A DNA stretch of 64,000 nucleotides from Kineococcus rubinsiae (GTDB lineage Bacteria; Actinomycetota; Actinomycetes; Actinomycetales; Kineococcaceae): positions 1 through 64,000 of the forward strand of contig NZ_VWPY01000014.1 in NCBI RefSeq assembly GCF_011839805.1, given 5' to 3'. This document shows, one piece after another, positions 59,301-64,000 of this stretch. Below the pieces are notes generated by a model that saw only the letters and a list, made by a program, of their open reading frames with translations, was not told the DNA's origin and did not search any database. Each line of letters starts with the position of its first letter. Positions within the stretch are counted from its first letter, which is position 1. Both the position numbers and the translations under genes were made by a program.

Positions 59301-60317
59301 TCAGCCGCCGTCGGGCGAGGAGGACTCCCGCACGACGAGGGTGGGCCGCAGGCGCACCGAGCGCACCGGCTGACCGGCGGCGCGCTGCAGCAGCCGCGTC
59401 ATGCCCGTGCGGCCCATCTGGTCCATCGGGGAGGCCACCGAGGTCAGCGGCACGGGGAGCTCCGCGGCCAGCGAGACGTCGTTGTAGCCGACCACCGCGA
59501 CGTCGCGCCCCACGCGCAGACCCGCCTCGCGCAGTGCGCCCATGACCCCGATGGCGTTGAAGTCGTTGACGGCGAAGACGGCCGTGGGGCGGGGCCGGGC
59601 CGCCAGCAGCTCCCGCGCCGCCGCGTGGCCGCCGCGCACGTCGTAGGTGCCGTGCCGCACGCGCTCGTCGGGCACAGGCAGTCCCGCGGCCGCGTAGGCG
59701 TCGCGGAACCCCTGCGTCCGCTCGACCCCGGTGCTCGAGAACGGCTGCCCCGCGACGACCGCGACCCGCTCGTGCCCCAGCGCGAGCAGGTGCTCCCCGG
59801 CCAGCCGGCCGCCGAGCAGGTCGTCCGTCGTCACGGACAGGTGCCCCCGGCTGCGGCGGGAGACCAGGACGTAGGGCAGGCCCCGCGCCGCGATCTCGGG
59901 CAGCAGGTCGTCGTCGAGGCGCGCGTCGCCGAGCACGACGCCGTCGACGCGGCGGTCGAGCAGGGCGGCGAGCCGGCGGCGGCGCACCTCGGGCACGTCG
60001 GAGGTGTTCGCGACGAAGGTCTGGTACCCGGCGTCCGCGGCGATCGCGTCCAGGCCCTCGTAGATCGTCGCGAGGACGATGTCGGTCAGGCGCGGGACGA
60101 GGACGCCGACCAGGCCGCTGCGCCGGGTCCGCAGCGAGGACGCGGCCGGGTCCGGGCGGTAGCCCAGCTCGTCGGCGACGGCGCGGACCCGCACCACCGT
60201 CGCGGCCGCGATGCCGGTTCCCGCCCCCAGCGCGCGCGAGACCGTCGACGGGTGCACGCCCGCGGCCCGCGCCACCTCCGCCAGCGTGGCGGGGGCGCGG
60301 CGGGCGGTGGGGTTCAC
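59301..60317 (-). CDS. LacI family transcriptional regulator of the asparaginase operon
   Basis: 338-aa LacI/GalR regulator with helix-turn-helix TLAEVARAAGVHPSTVSRAL, hinge PDPAASSLRTRRSGLVGVLV and effector domain containing DVAVVGYNDVSLAAELPVPL then TSVASPMDQMG. GTG start. It is divergent from the asparaginase operon, and the 163-nt gap has two near-identical palindromic boxes. It most likely represses that operon. Confidence 0.92.
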   Translation of the reverse strand: MNPTARRAPATLAEVARAAGVHPSTVSRALGAGTGIAAATVVRVRAVADELGYRPDPAASSLRTRRSGLVGVLVPRLTDIVLATIYEGLDAIAADAGYQTFVANTSDVPEVRRRRLAALLDRRVDGVVLGDARLDDDLLPEIAARGLPYVLVSRRSRGHLSVTTDDLLGGRLAGEHLLALGHERVAVVAGQPFSSTGVERTQGFRDAYAAAGLPVPDERVRHGTYDVRGGHAAARELLAARPRPTAVFAVNDFNAIGVMGALREAGLRVGRDVAVVGYNDVSLAAELPVPLTSVASPMDQMGRTGMTRLLQRAAGQPVRSVRLRPTLVVRESSSPDGG

Positions 60318-60398
60318 GCCCCACTTCTACCCGACGCGTCGGCGGCGACCGTCCCCGCCACCCGTCCGCGGTCCGGTGTTAATTCCTCGTGACGACCC

Positions 60399-60445
60399 TT
60401 GTGCAGCCGAAACCGGTTGCGTAGGGTCCCTCGAAATCGATTGCG
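60399..60445 (+). promoter_or_regulatory. Promoter with two LacI-type operators
   Basis: TTGTGC (60399-60404), 17 nt, TAGGGT (60422-60427) form a promoter for the asparaginase operon. CGAAACCGGTTGCG (60408-60421) fills the spacer and CGAAATCGATTGCG (60432-60445) follows the -10, 24 bp apart. Both have the AACCGGTT/AATCGATT core typical of LacI-family sites. Confidence 0.75.
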
Positions 60446-60480
60446 AAACTCGTGAACCCCCCGAGCGGAGGACCCACCGC

Positions 60481-61440
60481 GTGCCCCTCACCCTCATCGC
60501 CACCGGTGGGACGATCTCCAGCACAGGCCGACCCGGGCAGCTCGACGCGCAGTTGCGCGCCGCCGACCTGCTCGCCGCGCTGCCCTCCCCCGTGCCCGGG
60601 GTCCGGGCCGTCGACGTGAGCACCGTCGTGAGTTCCGCGCTGCGGCCCGCGGACCTCCTCGGCCTGCACGAGGCCGTCCGGGCGGCGCTGGACGACGGCG
60701 CGGACGGCGTCGTGGTGACCCACGGCACCGACGCGCTGGAGGAGACGGCCCTGCTCCTGGACCTGCTGCACGACGACGAGCGCCCCGTGGTGCTCACCGG
60801 AGCGCAGCGCGCGGCCGACGCCGCCGGCGCCGACGGCCCGGCCAACCTCACGGCCGCACTGACGCTCGCGGCCGACCCGCTCGCCCGCGGCTGCGGCGTC
60901 CTCGTCGTCTTCGACGGTGAGGCCTACGCGGCGCGCGGTGTCCGCAAGGTGCACACCCTGCGCTCGGCCGCCTTCGCCGCGCCCGGCCGGGGGCCGACGC
61001 ACCGGATCGCCGCGGACGGAGTCACGCTGCGGCACCGGCCGGGACGTCCCGCGGCCCGGCACCTCCCGCCGTGGGCCGACCTGCCCCGCGTCGACGTCGT
61101 CGCCACGCACCTCGGCGCCGACGGTGCGCTCCTGCACGCGGCGGTCGCGGCGGGCGCGCGCGGGCTCGTGGTGGCGGCCATGGGCGCGGGCAACACCCCG
61201 CCGGCGGTCACGCGCGCTGTGCGGGAGGTCGTCGCCGGCGGGGTGCCCGTCCTCGTCTGCACCCGCGTCCCGGAGGGCCCCGTCCTCCCGCTCTACGCCA
61301 GCGGCACCGCGCTGCGCGGCGGCGGCGGCCTCTTCGCCGGTGACCTCAGCCCGTGGCAGGCCCGGATGCTCCTCGCCGTGGCCCTCGCCGACGGCTCCCC
61401 CGACGCCCTGCAGGAACTCCTGCAGGACAGCACGTCCTGA
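60481..61440 (+). CDS. Asparaginase family amidohydrolase
   Basis: 319-aa bacterial-type asparaginase (EC 3.5.1.1 family). The first catalytic Thr is in [15 protein letters not shown] at residues 4-18; the second motif [19 protein letters not shown] carries Thr-Asp. [17 protein letters not shown] also matches. No signal peptide, so it is cytoplasmic. GTG start. As the first gene of an operon with a deacetylase-family hydrolase, carrier and SDR, it might hydrolyse an amide other than asparagine, such as a half-amide. Confidence 0.9.
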   Translation: MPLTLIATGGTISSTGRPGQLDAQLRAADLLAALPSPVPGVRAVDVSTVVSSALRPADLLGLHEAVRAALDDGADGVVVTHGTDALEETALLLDLLHDDERPVVLTGAQRAADAAGADGPANLTAALTLAADPLARGCGVLVVFDGEAYAARGVRKVHTLRSAAFAAPGRGPTHRIAADGVTLRHRPGRPAARHLPPWADLPRVDVVATHLGADGALLHAAVAAGARGLVVAAMGAGNTPPAVTRAVREVVAGGVPVLVCTRVPEGPVLPLYASGTALRGGGGLFAGDLSPWQARMLLAVALADGSPDALQELLQDSTS

Positions 61441-61466
61441 CCCCCACTCCACCCCCAGGAGGACCC

Positions 61467-62351
61467 ATGCCCAAGGAGATCTTCGTCGCCTTCGGCGCCG
61501 ACGTCGACGCCGTCGGCGGCTGGCTCGGCTCGTACGGAGGCGCCGACTCCCCCGACGACATCTCGCGCGGTGTCTTCGCCGGCGAGGTCGGCGTGCCGCG
61601 CCTGGTCGAGCTGTTCCGCCGCTACGACCTCACCCAGACCTTCTTCTGGCCCGGCCACTCGATCGAGACGTTCCCCGAGCAGTTCGACGCGTGCGTCGCG
61701 GCCGGGCACGAGATCGGGATCCACGGCTACAGCCACGAGAACCCGATCGCGATGTCGCGCGAGCAGGAGGAGACCGTCCTCGACACCTGCATCGACCTGG
61801 TCACCTCCCGCACCGGCAAGCGCCCCACGGGCTACGTCGCGCCGTGGTGGGAGTTCAGCACGGTGACCAACGAGATCCTGCTCGACCGCGGCATCACCTA
61901 CGACCACTCCCTCATGCACCGCGACTTCACGCCGTACTACGTCCGCGTGGGCGACAGCTGGACGCCCATCGACTACGGCAAGCCCGCGACGGAGTGGATG
62001 AAGCCCCTCGTGCGCGGCCAGGAGACCGACCTCGTCGAGATCCCCGCGAACTGGTACCTCGACGACCTGCCGCCCATGATGTTCATCAAGTCGAGCCCGA
62101 ACAGCCACGGCTTCGTGAACCCGCGCGACATCGAGCAGATGTGGCGCGACCAGTTCGACTGGGTGTACCGCGAGAGCGACTACGCGGTGTTCACCATGAC
62201 GATCCACCCCGACGTCTCCGGGCGCCCGCAGGTGCTCATGGCGCTGGAACGGCTCATCGAGCACATCAGCGGCCACGCCGGGGTGACCTGGACGACGTTC
62301 GACGCCATCGCGTCGGACTTCACCCGCCGCTTCCCGCGGACCACGGCGTGA
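61467..62351 (+). CDS. Polysaccharide-deacetylase-family hydrolase (PgdA/imidase/PuuE-like)
   Basis: 294-aa NodB-homology-type protein. [15 protein letters not shown]-like start ([19 protein letters not shown]) gives the Asp-x-Asp, and [20 protein letters not shown] carries the HxxxH metal motif; [16 protein letters not shown] follows. The cytoplasmic location (no signal peptide) and the length fit the subgroup with HpPgdA, allantoinase PuuE and cyclic imidases rather than secreted chitin deacetylases. ATG start with AGGAGG upstream. With an asparaginase next to it, ring opening of a cyclic imide or ureide is plausible, but this is inference. Confidence 0.85.
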   Translation: MPKEIFVAFGADVDAVGGWLGSYGGADSPDDISRGVFAGEVGVPRLVELFRRYDLTQTFFWPGHSIETFPEQFDACVAAGHEIGIHGYSHENPIAMSREQEETVLDTCIDLVTSRTGKRPTGYVAPWWEFSTVTNEILLDRGITYDHSLMHRDFTPYYVRVGDSWTPIDYGKPATEWMKPLVRGQETDLVEIPANWYLDDLPPMMFIKSSPNSHGFVNPRDIEQMWRDQFDWVYRESDYAVFTMTIHPDVSGRPQVLMALERLIEHISGHAGVTWTTFDAIASDFTRRFPRTTA

Positions 62352-63688
62352 GCGCCCCGACGACCACCCGGCCCGCGCCCTGGGACCGGGTCATCACGTC
62401 CCGGACCCTGCTCGGCGTCTCCGCCGTCTGCTTCTTCGCGTGGGTGTTCTCCGTCTACGACTACACGCTGTTCGGGACCCTGCTGCCCGTCATCGCCGAG
62501 GACTTCGGCTGGTCGACGGCCTTCGCGGCCGGGATCAACACGTGGGTCACGGTCGGCGTCTTCGCCGTCTCGCTCGTCGTCGGGACGCTGCTCGACCGGT
62601 TCGGCCGCAAGCGGGCGCTCATCATCACCGTCATCGGTGCCGCCATCAGCTCCGGCTTGACCGGGCTCGCCGGCGGGGCGATCTCGCTCGTCCTCATCCG
62701 GGCGTTCTCCGGGTTCGGCGCCTCCGAGGAGGTCGTCAACGCGGTCTACCTCAACGAGATGTACGCCAAGGCCAAGCGGCGCGGGTTCATGTACAGCGTC
62801 GTGCAGGCCGGCTGGCCCGTCGGCGCCCTCGTGGCCGCGGGCCTCACCGCCCTCATCCTCCCGCACCTGGGATGGCGGTGGACGTTCGTCGTCGCCATGC
62901 TCCCGGCCGTCCTCGTCGCGATCGCCGCGACCCGGCTGCCCGAGTCACCCGCCTACGCGGCGCTGCGCGAGGTGCGCCGCCGCCGCGAGGCCGGCGAGGT
63001 GGACTCGGCGTCGACCCTGGCGGCCGAGCACGGGCTGAGCGACACCGACCACCGCGCCTCCCGCGTGCGCGACGTCTTCACGCCGGAGCTCCGCCGGCAC
63101 ACCGTGTGCCTGGCGCTGGCCTGGCTGTTCAACTGGATGGCCATCCAGGTGTTCTCGGTGCTGGGCACGAGCGTGCTGACCGAGGCCAAGGGGTTCAGCT
63201 TCAGCAACTCCCTGGTCGTCCTCGTCCTGGCCAACGCGGTCGGCTTCTGCGGGTACCTGTTCCACGGCTGGGTCGGCGACCGCATCGGCCGCCGCACGAC
63301 GATCATCGCGGGATGGATCGTCGGCGCCGTCGTCACCGCGGCCATGCTGCTGGGCCCGGACTCCTCGACCTACACGATCGTCACGTACTCGGCGTCGCTG
63401 TTCTTCCTCACCGGCCCCTACGCCGCGCTGCTGTTCTACATGGGCGAGTCGTTCCCGGCGCAGGTCCGCGGCATGGGGACCAACGTCGCCCACGTCATGG
63501 GCCCGGTGGGCGGCATCGCGGGGTCGGCGCTGCTCACCGTCCTGCTCTCGGCCGGCACCGGCATGCGGACGGCGGCGCTCATCACGGGCTCGCTGTTCAT
63601 GCTCCTCTCGGGCCTGGTGATGCTCGGCGCCCGCCGCACCCACGGCGTGCCCGACGAGGTCGTCGCCGCGGACGGGCTGACCGCGTGA
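62348..63688 (+). CDS. MFS transporter of the asparaginase operon
   Basis: 446-aa MFS carrier. Landmarks are [20 protein letters not shown] at helix 1, [39 protein letters not shown] and [20 protein letters not shown], with [20 protein letters not shown] late. It is in the metabolite-symporter-like branch. GTG start overlapping the deacetylase-family stop. It likely imports the substrate of the operon. Confidence 0.9.
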   Translation: MSAPTTTRPAPWDRVITSRTLLGVSAVCFFAWVFSVYDYTLFGTLLPVIAEDFGWSTAFAAGINTWVTVGVFAVSLVVGTLLDRFGRKRALIITVIGAAISSGLTGLAGGAISLVLIRAFSGFGASEEVVNAVYLNEMYAKAKRRGFMYSVVQAGWPVGALVAAGLTALILPHLGWRWTFVVAMLPAVLVAIAATRLPESPAYAALREVRRRREAGEVDSASTLAAEHGLSDTDHRASRVRDVFTPELRRHTVCLALAWLFNWMAIQVFSVLGTSVLTEAKGFSFSNSLVVLVLANAVGFCGYLFHGWVGDRIGRRTTIIAGWIVGAVVTAAMLLGPDSSTYTIVTYSASLFFLTGPYAALLFYMGESFPAQVRGMGTNVAHVMGPVGGIAGSALLTVLLSAGTGMRTAALITGSLFMLLSGLVMLGARRTHGVPDEVVAADGLTA

Positions 63689-64000
63689 GCCCCGAGGCGG
63701 CGCTCGCGCGCGACGACGGCCTCGCCGGGAAGGTGGCGGTCATCACCGGCGGCGGCAGCGGGATCGGGCGCGCGCTCGCGGTGGCCTACGCTCGGGCCGG
63801 CGCCGCCAGCGTCGTCGGGCACTTCCCGGGCGACCCGCACGACGTGGGCGAGACCGTGGCCGCGGTCGAGGCCGCGGGCGGCCGCTGCCTGCCCGTGGCT
63901 GTGGACGTCGCCGACCCCGCGCAGGTCGACGCGCTGGCCCGCGCCGCCGTCGCGGAGTTCGGGCGCCTGGACGTCGGGGTGGCGGCGGCCGGTGTGCTGC
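63685..64000 (+). CDS. SDR family oxidoreductase, N-terminal part (cut by window edge)
   Basis: The first 105 codons of a short-chain dehydrogenase. The NAD(P) motif AVITGGGSGIGRALAVAYAR is at about residues 15-34; the Asp-Val of VAVDVADPAQVDALA and the strand LDVGVAAAGVL follow. GTG start overlapping the MFS stop (GTGA). The catalytic region lies beyond the window. It belongs to the LacI-controlled operon. Confidence 0.85.
   Translation, partial: MSPEAALARDDGLAGKVAVITGGGSGIGRALAVAYARAGAASVVGHFPGDPHDVGETVAAVEAAGGRCLPVAVDVADPAQVDALARAAVAEFGRLDVGVAAAGVL

Noticed and set aside
61467-62351. Secreted peptidoglycan or chitin deacetylase
   Set aside because: No signal peptide or membrane anchor, and the operon partners (asparaginase, carrier, SDR) point to a cytoplasmic small-molecule role.
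1-64000. tRNA, rRNA, CRISPR or IS elements
   Set aside because: No cloverleaf with a conserved T-loop, no regular repeat-spacer pattern and no transposase motif were seen on reading; small or degenerate cases cannot be excluded without a computed search.

Overview
The window is a 64 kb chromosomal stretch from a very GC-rich actinobacterium. Signs of this are the frequent GTG starts, many 1-4 nt stop/start overlaps, a perfect actinobacterial LexA box and a mycobacteria-like htdX-fabG4-fadA2 gene order. A Kineosporiales-type organism such as Kineococcus would fit, but the sequence alone does not settle the genus. Coding density is high and nearly everything is catabolic: transporter plus enzymes plus a local regulator, repeated about ten times. 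I see no rRNA, tRNA, CRISPR array, transposase, integrase or replication origin.

Region 1 (1-9835, minus strand) is a sugar-type uptake and oxidation operon. It holds a LacI regulator, a lipoprotein binding protein, a ribose-type ATPase and permease, a sugar isomerase-like protein, a Gfo/Idh/MocA dehydrogenase and an ABM monooxygenase, followed by a PIG-L deacetylase and two MFS transporters. Its promoter region carries a LacI-type palindrome and a perfect CRP-type site. A small gene with a perfect SOS box (9963-10358) and a universal stress protein follow.

Region 2 (11383-29934) is a polyamine/amine block: a PotABCD-type ABC importer, an amidohydrolase, two PuuB-like FAD oxidoreductases, a class III aminotransferase, an Lrp/AsnC regulator, an aminobutyraldehyde dehydrogenase, a copper amine oxidase with a visible topaquinone motif, and an APC permease. 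A shared motif (GGATCCGTCGTCC-like) recurs in three of its promoter regions and suggests one Lrp-type regulon. A MarR/flavin-monooxygenase pair with two operator-like palindromes and an atypical SDR sit inside the block.

Region 3 (29946-36208) is the most unusual. A 5.9 kb cassette (zinc alcohol dehydrogenase, LacI regulator, histidinol-dehydrogenase homologue resembling sulfopropanediol dehydrogenase, MFS carrier, SDR) is bracketed by two nearly identical direct copies, about 161 bp, of the 3' end of nagA. Before insertion the APC permease gene and nagA probably lay tail to tail.

Region 4 (36049-46471) is amino-sugar catabolism in two modules: nagA, a SIS deaminase and an RpiR regulator; then a GntR regulator with an AgaS deaminase, BadF/BadG kinase, DMT transporter, PfkB kinase and class II aldolase, which make an almost complete PTS-independent galactosamine route to triose phosphates. 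An orphan glycolate-oxidase-like gene lies between them.

Region 5 (46576-60317) has a small membrane protein, an MBL hydrolase, a secreted tandem beta-sandwich protein, an MFS carrier, a DprE2-like reductase, a fatty-acid module (MaoC, FabG4, thiolase, TetR, acyl-CoA oxidase), a lipoate ligase with unusual domain order and a flavin-dependent oxidoreductase. Region 6 (59301-64000) is a LacI-controlled operon of asparaginase, polysaccharide-deacetylase-family hydrolase, MFS carrier and a truncated SDR, which may degrade a cyclic imide or a similar amide.
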